From assembly GCA_001404055.1 (NCBI GenBank), contig CXTY01000014.1, positions 62,001-126,000 on the forward strand: 64,000 nucleotides of DNA. The letters run 5' to 3'. Below the pieces are notes generated by a model. The model ran no database searches. It worked only from the letters and a program-made list of their open reading frames with translations, and was not told the DNA's origin. This DNA is from Roseibium album. Lineage in GTDB: Bacteria; Pseudomonadota; Alphaproteobacteria; Rhizobiales; Stappiaceae. The position numbers and the translations under genes were made by a program. Below, piece by piece: positions 42,216-49,732 of the stretch (the first letter of the stretch is position 1; each line of letters opens with the position of its first letter).

Positions 42216-43070
42216 TCAGCGGACGTTTGGCGAGACGTAACGCCCCTTTATTTCCTGGGCTGGGTCATTCTTGCGAAACAGGGTCCTGCCGGGAAACTCT
42301 CTTTGATAAAATTCAATTATGTCTTTTGCCTTCGGCCCAGCATACTCAACACGCCCGTTTGGAAAAAACACATCCAGGTCGTCGTCTTCATGTTTGGAAG
42401 CGTAAGTCTCCTGCGAGCCATGTAGAACCATCGCGACGCCAAACCTGCCATTGAGGTAGTTTTGGACATCAAAAAATTTGGGCGATCGGGCATGGATCTG
42501 GCCGAGCCGTTTCTCCTTGACCCGCACAATCTGGTCCGGAGCTTCCATATCCACGATCCCGTAGAGATCGAAATCACCGTGGACGCACTTTCCGGCGGTA
42601 ATCAGCGAACTAGAAGAAAATTTGACACAGCCGAAATATGGATCTTCGGGATTTCTTTCGACAAAATACAGCCCGCCACCTGGGACATAGGTCATAGTTT
42701 TCTGCTTCTCATAGGTAGACATTTCCTGACGAAGCTGCCCTGAAAACGCCCGCCATGCCTCCATTGCCTTTGCATATTTCCCGTCGGTGTAGGCCTTGTC
42801 TCCAACCATTCCCGGATCGACAACAAGCCCGGCGATGTTGCCTCTTTTGTCTTCGGGCACACGGCAGCCTTTCGGCGCCACGTTAAAATCGGCCGTCTTT
42901 GCCTTGCAGTCCAGGCGTTTGGGCGAAGCGTAGCTTTTGTCGATATGTTGAAGCGACGCGGTATTGGTCCGTCTGACCAGGATAGTGACATTGTACAATT
43001 TTGCTGCCGACTGGAACACACCAACATGTTCCGCAAGCATATGATTTAGAATATCTGCTTTACCAGCCAT
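42216..43070 (-). CDS. ExoY/edema-factor-type nucleotidyl cyclase toxin domain protein
   Basis: A 284-residue protein made almost wholly of an anthrax-edema-factor/ExoY-like catalytic domain. Blocks in order: EHVGVFQSAAKLYNVTILVRRTN (12-36), SPKRLDCKAKTADF (49-62; Lys51, Lys56, Lys58 in place of the TKGFHVKGKSSDW block), GDFDLYGIVD (165-174; metal-binding D166 and D168), and GVAMVLHGSQETYA (211-224; His217, Glu221). These enzymes make cAMP or other cyclic nucleotides in target cells after activation by a host factor. The first-block His is Asp here and the usual Asn after the last block is not obvious. No signal peptide; a good AAGGGAGG precedes ATG 43070. Confidence 0.82.
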   Translation of the reverse strand: MAGKADILNHMLAEHVGVFQSAAKLYNVTILVRRTNTASLQHIDKSYASPKRLDCKAKTADFNVAPKGCRVPEDKRGNIAGLVVDPGMVGDKAYTDGKYAKAMEAWRAFSGQLRQEMSTYEKQKTMTYVPGGGLYFVERNPEDPYFGCVKFSSSSLITAGKCVHGDFDLYGIVDMEAPDQIVRVKEKRLGQIHARSPKFFDVQNYLNGRFGVAMVLHGSQETYASKHEDDDLDVFFPNGRVEYAGPKAKDIIEFYQREFPGRTLFRKNDPAQEIKGRYVSPNVR

Positions 43071-43554
43071 GAAACAGCCTCCCTTTGACACAAGCCGCCC
43101 GTGGCCTGGAGGGGTTTCTCGTCCGCGACAATTCAAAGCATAGCAAAAATATCCCGCCGGTGCGTGATGGCTATCACATTGCGGTTTGTGAATAGAACAC
43201 CTGAACAAACCCGCCTTTGGAGCCGGAGGTAGTGCGTCAATTCAATATGACCACCACCATTTGATGTAGCAGGTCCATTGGCGACACGTATTGGTGGTAA
43301 ACCCAAGGAACAATCGTAGTATTTTCGCTGTGATGGATATATAATGAGACTGATTTTTTCAGGAGCCCGGTGGATTCGCTTGGCTGCTCTGACTTTTAAA
43401 TGAAACAGGGGCTGGTTTCATTGACTCTAGTTCCTGTGACGAAGATTACAGAAACATTTTGCCAATAGAGGTACATCTGCTCCCAAGAGGACGCGAACCT
43501 CACAATAAGATCGGTCAAACCGACAGGCAACAATGATCTACGAGAGGACAGGAA
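43071..43554. other. Divergent promoter region of the cyclase and orthocaspase genes
   Basis: 484 bp with no supported gene, tRNA fragment or strong hairpin. Presumed to carry both promoters. Confidence 0.4.
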
Positions 43555-45108
43555 ATGTTCAAACGAATGATCGCCGTGCTGGCAATTCTGATTGCAGGAA
43601 CAGCCCCGGCTTTAGCAAAGCGCGTTGCCCTGGTGATTGGCAACGGCGCCTATGAACACACGGTACCCCTACCCAATCCAGCCAACGATGCAGAGCTGAT
43701 GGCGTCGAAATTGCGCGGTTTGGGCTTTGAAGTGGTTGCCGGTCAGGACCAGAGTTACAACGACATGCGTCGTACTGTGATGCAGTTTGCCAAGAAAGCG
43801 TATGGCGCAGAGATCGCCGTACTTTTCTATGCTGGACATGGCATGCAGGTAGGCGGCCAGAACCTTCTGGTACCAATCGACGCAAAAATTGAAGACGAGA
43901 CGTCTCTCGACTTTGAAACCATCTCCGTGGACTTCATTTTACGCCAGATGTCGAAAGACGTGAAAGTGCAGATGGTGTTCCTTGATGCCTGCCGCGACAA
44001 TCCACTTGCTCGAACGCTTGCTCGGCGCATGGGTCCAAGCCGGTCCGGTAGCCTTGGTGCAGGACTTGCGGAGATCAAGGTTCAGGAATCAGGCGGTGAA
44101 GGTTCTGTCATCGCGTTTGCAACGAGCCCCGGCGATGTTGCTTTGGATGGCGAGGGCGAAAATTCCCCGTTCACTTCTGCGCTCATCCGGCACATCGATA
44201 CACCAAATGTTTCGATCCAGACTGTGATGACACGTGTCACAGGCGATGTTTACGACGAAACCGAAAAACGTCAGCGTCCCTGGGTCAACGCATCCCTGAT
44301 CGGCGAAGTGTTCCTGAATAAGCAGGCAAGTGTTGAAACGACAGAAGTTGCCTCGCTAGGCACCACAGCAACCACGACACCGCAGCCGACCGTGACCACA
44401 AACGCAGCTTCTGCCGCTGCGACGCAGTCCACGATCGCCTGGGAACGTGAAAAGCTGGTTTGGGATACGGTCAAAAACAGCAACACCGTTGCGGATTACG
44501 AATCCTATCTTTCAGCTTATCCGAGCGGTACGTTTGCAGACTTTGCACGCAATTCGATCAAGCGGCTCAAATCTGCTTCCCAAGTTGCGTCTGTGAATCC
44601 GACTGCAACAGCTCCCAACACTGCTCAGGCCGGTGCAGTTGCAAGTTTGCCGAACCCGCAGAACACGGTGCCAGGGACTGCAGAAACCGAAGCCGGCATT
44701 GGCTGGAACAGGACTGCCAGGCGCGAAGTCCAGGCACGTCTGAACTTGTCAGGTCATAATGTTGGAAATCCGGACGGTGCTTTTGGTCCAAAAACCCGCA
44801 GAGGCATCACAGCCTGGCAGACGACAAACAGCATCATGCCAACCGGATACTTCACTGCTGCGCAATACACGCTCCTGACAACGCAGACGGCGGCTCAATA
44901 TACGGCCTACGCTGCTGAGGTGAAACGCAAGCGTCAGGCGGCCGCCGCAGCTTCCCGCAGTGCAACTACTACCCGCAGAACGTCAAACACGACGACCACG
45001 CAACGTCGCACAACAAACAACAACACTGGCGGCGGGATTAATCCAGCCGGAGCAGCCTTCATTGGCGGTGTTGTCGGCGGAATTCTTGGTGGCGCCATCG
45101 GTCGCTGA
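43555..45108 (+). CDS. Secreted orthocaspase (peptidase C14) with peptidoglycan-binding domain
   Basis: A 517-residue protein. Signal peptide (residues 1-21), then a caspase-like p20 domain: RVALVIGNGAYEH, catalytic His95 in FYAGHGMQ and Cys146 in FLDACRDNP. After a Thr/Ala-rich linker and a tetratricopeptide-like DYESYLSAYPSG segment comes a peptidoglycan-binding-1 module (about 385-445; REVQARLNLSGHNVGNPDG, FGPKTRRGI), then a Thr-rich region and a C-terminal glycine-zipper (GGVVGGILGGAIG). Orthocaspases cleave after basic residues. The exported, wall-anchored form may process envelope proteins. A strong terminator follows. Confidence 0.88.
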   Translation: MFKRMIAVLAILIAGTAPALAKRVALVIGNGAYEHTVPLPNPANDAELMASKLRGLGFEVVAGQDQSYNDMRRTVMQFAKKAYGAEIAVLFYAGHGMQVGGQNLLVPIDAKIEDETSLDFETISVDFILRQMSKDVKVQMVFLDACRDNPLARTLARRMGPSRSGSLGAGLAEIKVQESGGEGSVIAFATSPGDVALDGEGENSPFTSALIRHIDTPNVSIQTVMTRVTGDVYDETEKRQRPWVNASLIGEVFLNKQASVETTEVASLGTTATTTPQPTVTTNAASAAATQSTIAWEREKLVWDTVKNSNTVADYESYLSAYPSGTFADFARNSIKRLKSASQVASVNPTATAPNTAQAGAVASLPNPQNTVPGTAETEAGIGWNRTARREVQARLNLSGHNVGNPDGAFGPKTRRGITAWQTTNSIMPTGYFTAAQYTLLTTQTAAQYTAYAAEVKRKRQAAAAASRSATTTRRTSNTTTTQRRTTNNNTGGGINPAGAAFIGGVVGGILGGAIGR

Positions 45109-45132
45109 TCAGAATTCACGAAGAAATTAAAG

Positions 45133-45156
45133 AGGCCCGGCTTTGCCGGGCCTTTT
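45133..45156 (+). terminator. Terminator after the orthocaspase gene
   Basis: A 9-bp perfect G+C stem (45133-45141 with 45145-45153), 3-nt loop and TTTT. Confidence 0.92.
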
Positions 45157-45206
45157 ATGATTCTAACCAAACTCTTGGTGCAAACATTCTCTTGGATGTC
45201 TTGAAT

Positions 45207-45632
45207 TCAGTTCAGCTGCAAGCTGACCTTTTTGATCTTTGACGATCTTGCCAAGTCCAATATTCGAACGACCTGCTGAAATTCAGTTCCTCCCACCGGG
45301 ACGAGGATTGCGTCTTCCGCCCCACTAGCCGCCAGTCTGTCCAGTTCGTCTGCGAGTGCCGATAGGTCCTTATCCTGACCATTTACGGAAAGGCGAATAG
45401 TCCCCGGGCCCGGGCCCTTTCGTACCATGATCAACACGGCGGGAATTTTTTGAATAGTTGCCTGATCACCTGCGGGCCGTCCACCATCACCACCGAGAGA
45501 AACCTCCAATGGACGCCAGATCCCAAAGGTTGAAGACAGCAAAAAGAACATGACCAGAATGAAAATGACATCGATGAGCGGCGTTAGTGGTATTCGCTTC
45601 TTTTTTCCGATGGGTTTCCGGATCAATAACAT
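45207..45632 (-). CDS. exbD: ExbD/TolR family biopolymer transport protein (canonical Asp)
   Basis: A 141-residue ExbD. Basic N-terminus (RKPIGKKKR), one membrane helix with the essential acidic residue in PLTPLIDVIFILVMFF, and a periplasmic domain (AVLIMVRKGPGPGTIRLSVNG). ExbD with ExbB forms a proton-driven motor that powers a TonB-like partner. ATG 45632 is preferred over a TTG at 45668. It stands apart from the other ExbD gene on the minus strand, beyond the divergent DUF1036/ExbB genes. Confidence 0.85.
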   Translation of the reverse strand: MLLIRKPIGKKKRIPLTPLIDVIFILVMFFLLSSTFGIWRPLEVSLGGDGGRPAGDQATIQKIPAVLIMVRKGPGPGTIRLSVNGQDKDLSALADELDRLAASGAEDAILVPVGGTEFQQVVRILDLARSSKIKKVSLQLN

Positions 45633-45780
45633 CAATGCCAGCTTTGTCTTGGTCTGCACTTGGTTCAATAGGCGTTACTGTCACGCAGATATCAAAAAAC
45701 CACAATCACATTCGAAAAATTGACCTATTGCTTCCAGTTCCCTAGCTTGAAAATCAATCGATAACTGCAGGTATTTCTTC

Positions 45781-46239
45781 ATGACCCCGGCAAGGCTATT
45801 CCTGCGAGATGGTAAGATGGAACGACTTGGACAAATGTGCAGGGCTTTTGGCGCAGGTATCGTTTTGGCTGCTTTTCTCAATATTCCATTTGCCGAAGCG
45901 GGTTTGAGGGTGTGCAACGGGTCAGTTGACCTGGTGAATGTTGCTATCGGCTACGAAACTGGAGAGGGTTTGCGAACAGAAGGATGGTGGACGATCACCT
46001 CCAATGCCTGCAGTCAAATTCTATCCGAACCGCTGAAAAGCGCCCGCTACTATCTTCATGTAGCTGACGGATTTTCCGAAAGCCGACTTGGAGGTGACAT
46101 TACCCTTTGCATTCGCGAAGAAAAATTCGTCTTGTATGATGGCGATCAGTGCTGGCAACGTGGCCTGATTGAAGCCGACTTTTTTCAGATTGAGACCGGT
46201 GGTGCTGAAGACTGGACTGTGTTGCTGTCATATGACTGA
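45781..46239 (+). CDS. DUF1036 exported protein
   Basis: About 152 residues with a signal peptide (FGAGIVLAAFLNIPFAEA) and a DUF1036 domain: LRVCNGSVDLVNVAIGYE, EGWWTITSNACSQILSEPL, RYYLHVADG. The family is periplasmic and of unknown function. An internal ATG at 45817 is an alternative start. First of three plus-strand genes leading to exbB. Confidence 0.78.
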   Translation: MTPARLFLRDGKMERLGQMCRAFGAGIVLAAFLNIPFAEAGLRVCNGSVDLVNVAIGYETGEGLRTEGWWTITSNACSQILSEPLKSARYYLHVADGFSESRLGGDITLCIREEKFVLYDGDQCWQRGLIEADFFQIETGGAEDWTVLLSYD

Positions 46240-46310
46240 ATTGGCTACTGGCTTTGCAACGGGTACTCGCAACCACTAACATTGCTCGGCATGTTGCTTG
46301 GGGGAACTAT

Positions 46311-46742
46311 ATGCATTTCTATTTTCGCGCTTTGGTAATCGGCATCGCATTTCTACTGCTTCCCGTGGCAGTCACCGCACAGGAGCTAACTGGAAAGATT
46401 GGTCTTGAGCTCAATCATGTTCAACCAACACAAGATGGAGGTTGTCGCCTTTCTGTGATTGCGACAAACGGGCTGGAACGACCAATGAGTAAACTGGGAC
46501 TAGAGATTGTCGCCTTTAACTCAGATGGGCTCGTCGATCAGTTCCTGCGCCTAGATTTTTCCCGGATTTCTGCCGGAAAAACCAAAGTCCTTCAATTTGA
46601 CCTGGCTGGGAAAGCCTGTGATAGCCTCTCTCGTCTGCACATCAACGATGTTTTGAACTGCGTACCAGCCAGCATCAAGGATGTTTTCTGCCCCGATCTG
46701 CTGGAGCTGAACAATCGCACTTCCATTGAATTCGGAGACTGA
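46311..46742 (+). CDS. Exported hypothetical protein of the exbB operon
   Basis: A 143-residue protein with a signal peptide (LVIGIAFLLLPVAVTAQ) and a mature part with four conserved-looking cysteines (GGCRLSVIATNG, KACDSL, LNCVPAS, FCPDLL). Not assigned to a family. ATG 46311 with GGGGGA 6 bp upstream is chosen. It ends 35 bp before exbB, so a role with the ExbB/D motor is likely but unknown. Confidence 0.65.
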   Translation: MHFYFRALVIGIAFLLLPVAVTAQELTGKIGLELNHVQPTQDGGCRLSVIATNGLERPMSKLGLEIVAFNSDGLVDQFLRLDFSRISAGKTKVLQFDLAGKACDSLSRLHINDVLNCVPASIKDVFCPDLLELNNRTSIEFGD

Positions 46743-46777
46743 GCTCCTGTTAGAAGGCTCAAAGGATCGACGCTCCC

Positions 46778-47473
46778 ATGGTTGAGACATCTACCTCATT
46801 GCTTGAATTAGGTGGGCCGGTTGTTCTTATCCTGCTCGGCATTTCCGTCGTGGCGCTGGCCGTAATATTTGCAAAGGCATTTCAGTTTTCCAGCGCCCGG
46901 GTTGGGCGCCATCAGCATGTACGGCGTGCCGTTGCCCAGTGGCGTGTCGGAGAACGCACCAAGGCTTCGCAAAATCTTTTGAAAGACCGGTCGCTTTCCG
47001 CTGGCCTTTTGCGCGGTGCCATGGACGCCATCCAGATGCTGGATCAACAGCCCTTGTCACCGCAAGAACGCGATATCAGAGAAGAACGTTTGCGCGAGGA
47101 GATATCGGCGCGCGCGGCCGACCGCTTGTTTGGACTCGCGAGCTGGTTGAAAGCCCTTGATCTCGTTACGCAGATAGCGCCCCTGCTGGGCCTTTTCGGC
47201 ACTGTGCTTGGCATGATCGAAACCTTCCAGACGCTTCAGGAGTCCGGAGCTTCCTCAAATCCGTCGACTTTGGCCGGCGGAATTTGGGTGGCTCTTTTGA
47301 CCACTGCCTGTGGCCTTGCGGTCGCTATTCCGGTCTCAGTTGCCGTGACTTGGTTTGAAACCCGGCTCGAAAAGGAACGGGCAGCGCTCGAGGTACTATT
47401 GACCGGTGTATTTACGGCCGGTGCAAACGCACAGTCACCCTCTCCCACTCCGTCGCCGGTACTGTCACCGTGA
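46778..47473 (+). CDS. exbB: MotA/TolQ/ExbB family proton channel protein
   Basis: A 231-residue membrane protein with three helices: an N-terminal one ([18 protein letters not shown]), and the paired C-terminal helices in the conserved [20 protein letters not shown] and [23 protein letters not shown] blocks. It forms the pentameric channel around an ExbD pair. Its last 9 bp overlap the convergent TonB-like gene. Confidence 0.9.
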   Translation: MVETSTSLLELGGPVVLILLGISVVALAVIFAKAFQFSSARVGRHQHVRRAVAQWRVGERTKASQNLLKDRSLSAGLLRGAMDAIQMLDQQPLSPQERDIREERLREEISARAADRLFGLASWLKALDLVTQIAPLLGLFGTVLGMIETFQTLQESGASSNPSTLAGGIWVALLTTACGLAVAIPVSVAVTWFETRLEKERAALEVLLTGVFTAGANAQSPSPTPSPVLSP

Positions 47474-49273
47474 CACCTTAAACGCGGACAGAGAAAAGAC
47501 CCCCGGCTCAGCAAGAAGGCCAGCAATACGACCTGCTGGCAAACTACCAAACTGTTTGGGTTGGCTTGATTTGGGTCTGTTCCAAATAGCAAGCACCAGC
47601 GCTGTTTCCTGCGTATCGCTGGACTTGAGCGTAACAGGAACGGCAAATTTCCACCCGCCCGCCGTAACGGCGTTGGTTGCAGGCAGCAGGTATCGCCTGC
47701 CATCGTGGATCTGACCGGCACCATCAATGAGATAAATTTCAGGAGGCCCCTTCCCGTTCAGTTCAAGCCCTGCTTCGTTTGCTGCGGCAATCCTGCCCAA
47801 AGGTAGATCCCGTTGTATTATCCCAGATACACGCGTACCGCTCCGCACCACCGTCTGATCCAGATCAACCAGACCTGCAGTTTCAATTCCCTCGCTCAAT
47901 CCAAGCGCGTCCAAAAGCGCACATTGTCGGCGGGTAACAAGTCGCAATTCGATATTTGCTTCATATCCTTGATCGGCTGCAAAGCGTTGGTCAAACAAAG
48001 CGAACGGGGCAATACCAGCACCGTAGGCCGTCACGGTAGCGCTATCTGCTCCCGCGGACATAACCGTCAAATGGGCACATTCCCCTGCATTATAATTGGC
48101 GACGTATGATTCCGCTTTTGCCAATGGATCAATACTTGCAACTTCGACTGGTGCGACGTTGTCTGTCGGGTCAGAGGCAGGTTGATTTGAAGGAATTTGC
48201 GAAGCTTCAGTTTCGGAGGGTGCGATAGCGGTGAGATCTACTTCAACTGATGATACTGCCGCAACTTGTTGCTCAATCGGGCTGACGGTCTGCACTGTTC
48301 CGTTCGAGACTTCAGCCACTTTTTCTGCATCGTTTGAACTGGTGACAGCGATCACCTCGTCTTGAGACTGTATTACCGGAACAACGTTCGGTGACACCAT
48401 TGGCTCAGCTTCATCAACTGATGTCACCGTCGGTGCAACATTTTCGACTGAAACAGCGCCCGGAACAGTTTTCACAATCTGTGTCGGCTGCGGCTCTGAA
48501 GTCGTCACCACGGCAATCTGAGAAGAAGCACTGGTGCTTTCCTGAGGTAGGATGGTCTCAACCCGATTGACGGGACCGGACTTGTTTTCAGTTACCGAGA
48601 CTGGAGAAACTTCCGTTGCCTGTATCGTTACGCGTGAACCAGTTACCGGTTGCACCGAGACAGTTGACGTAGTTGGGGCGGGGCGGCTGACAACCGTTGT
48701 GCTGGAGGACACGGTAGGCGCAACTGTGACAGGTGTTACATTCTGGTCTGAGGTCGGAGAAACCGTAGGAACGACTTTCGCCGGCGTACTGCTTGATTTG
48801 AGTGGCGCAGAAGGTTGTGTTTCCAGACCAATCATCGGTGGTGTGTTTACAGGCACCGCCTCAGCTATCGGCGCATTTTCCGCTGCAACCGGCGACACAG
48901 CCTTTTCTGGCTCTGTGGCTGCGTTCACCGGACGTAGCTCTTCGCCAACAACCTGATTGGCCAATACCGTGTTGTCTTTTGACTTTTGCAGTAGAGGCGC
49001 TTCGATCTGAGAAACTTCTTGAGCCGCCTGGGAAAGCGCTGTTTCAGTTGCAACTTTTTCAATAGCTGAAAGACTTTCAAACTCCAGGCCACCACTTTCG
49101 ATTACGATTTCGGTTTCAGCTGGTGGAATTGGTTCGCGTTCAAAGCCGGACATAACCGGCAAGCCGTAAATCAAGAATGAAATATGTACGGCTAGCGATG
49201 TACCCAGAACAGCCGGCCAGACATACGCTGGAATCTCCCACTGTCCATCCTGATTGTAGACCGCCGTGGTCAC
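47465..49273 (-). CDS. TonB-like protein sharing a C-terminal domain with PpkA
   Basis: A 602-residue protein with an N-terminal membrane anchor ([24 protein letters not shown]), a long low-complexity Thr/Val/Ser/Pro-rich span (about 70-385), and a compact C-terminal domain (about 388-602) with [40 protein letters not shown] and ALVLAIW. The layout matches TonB/TolA-type transducers, but no TonB C-terminal fold is recognisable. The C-terminal domain is clearly related to the PpkA C-terminus (PFISFDSDFTQTQGFEA, LDMQRTVV). Start overlaps exbD2 by 4 bp. Convergent overlap with exbB of 9 bp. Confidence 0.78.
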   Translation of the reverse strand: MTTAVYNQDGQWEIPAYVWPAVLGTSLAVHISFLIYGLPVMSGFEREPIPPAETEIVIESGGLEFESLSAIEKVATETALSQAAQEVSQIEAPLLQKSKDNTVLANQVVGEELRPVNAATEPEKAVSPVAAENAPIAEAVPVNTPPMIGLETQPSAPLKSSSTPAKVVPTVSPTSDQNVTPVTVAPTVSSSTTVVSRPAPTTSTVSVQPVTGSRVTIQATEVSPVSVTENKSGPVNRVETILPQESTSASSQIAVVTTSEPQPTQIVKTVPGAVSVENVAPTVTSVDEAEPMVSPNVVPVIQSQDEVIAVTSSNDAEKVAEVSNGTVQTVSPIEQQVAAVSSVEVDLTAIAPSETEASQIPSNQPASDPTDNVAPVEVASIDPLAKAESYVANYNAGECAHLTVMSAGADSATVTAYGAGIAPFALFDQRFAADQGYEANIELRLVTRRQCALLDALGLSEGIETAGLVDLDQTVVRSGTRVSGIIQRDLPLGRIAAANEAGLELNGKGPPEIYLIDGAGQIHDGRRYLLPATNAVTAGGWKFAVPVTLKSSDTQETALVLAIWNRPKSSQPKQFGSLPAGRIAGLLAEPGVFSLSAFKVSR

Positions 49274-49692
49274 GGCTGGTTCACCTCAATCGTCACCAGA
49301 GTTAGATGCTTGATCCCAGAAGACTTGAATTTGGCTGCAAAACTGGCAACAGCTTCCATTTTTGCACGTTTGTCGACTTGGATAGTCAGCCGGTCAGTCG
49401 TCCCTTCGGCCTCGCCCAGAAACTCCTGAAATTTCACGTCATCCAAAGGAGCTCCCTGAAACCAGATTTCACCGTTCTGAGCCAATGCCAGACTGCCTTG
49501 GATGTTGCTGCTTCCTGTTTCTGCCGTTGTTTCCGCCCAGTCAAAATCTTCTGGCAAGGAAGGCCGCAGGGTTCCTGAAACGAGAAGAAATAACAACAAG
49601 AGAAAAACGACGTTGATAAGTGCCAGCGAGCTGTCCGCTGCCCGGTGAGAAATCACTTCTGGGACGTGTATTGGTTTGGTGTACCGCTTCAT
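49270..49692 (-). CDS. exbD: ExbD-like protein with Asn in place of the essential Asp
   Basis: A 140-residue ExbD-family protein. Membrane helix reads SSLALINVVFLLLLFLLVSG, so the site that is Asp in canonical ExbD/TolR (and in the ExbD at 45207) is Asn here. A periplasmic domain follows (LTIQVDKRAKMEAVASFAAKFKSSGIKHLTLVTIE). ATG 49692 is chosen; the longer frame would run into ppkA. It may pair with the canonical ExbD in one motor. It is coupled to the TonB-like gene by a 4-bp overlap and follows ppkA by 40 bp. Confidence 0.82.
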   Translation of the reverse strand: MKRYTKPIHVPEVISHRAADSSLALINVVFLLLLFLLVSGTLRPSLPEDFDWAETTAETGSSNIQGSLALAQNGEIWFQGAPLDDVKFQEFLGEAEGTTDRLTIQVDKRAKMEAVASFAAKFKSSGIKHLTLVTIEVNQP

Positions 49693-49732
49693 AACTGTCT
49701 CGCAGAATTTCCCAATCGTCCTGACTTCGCTT

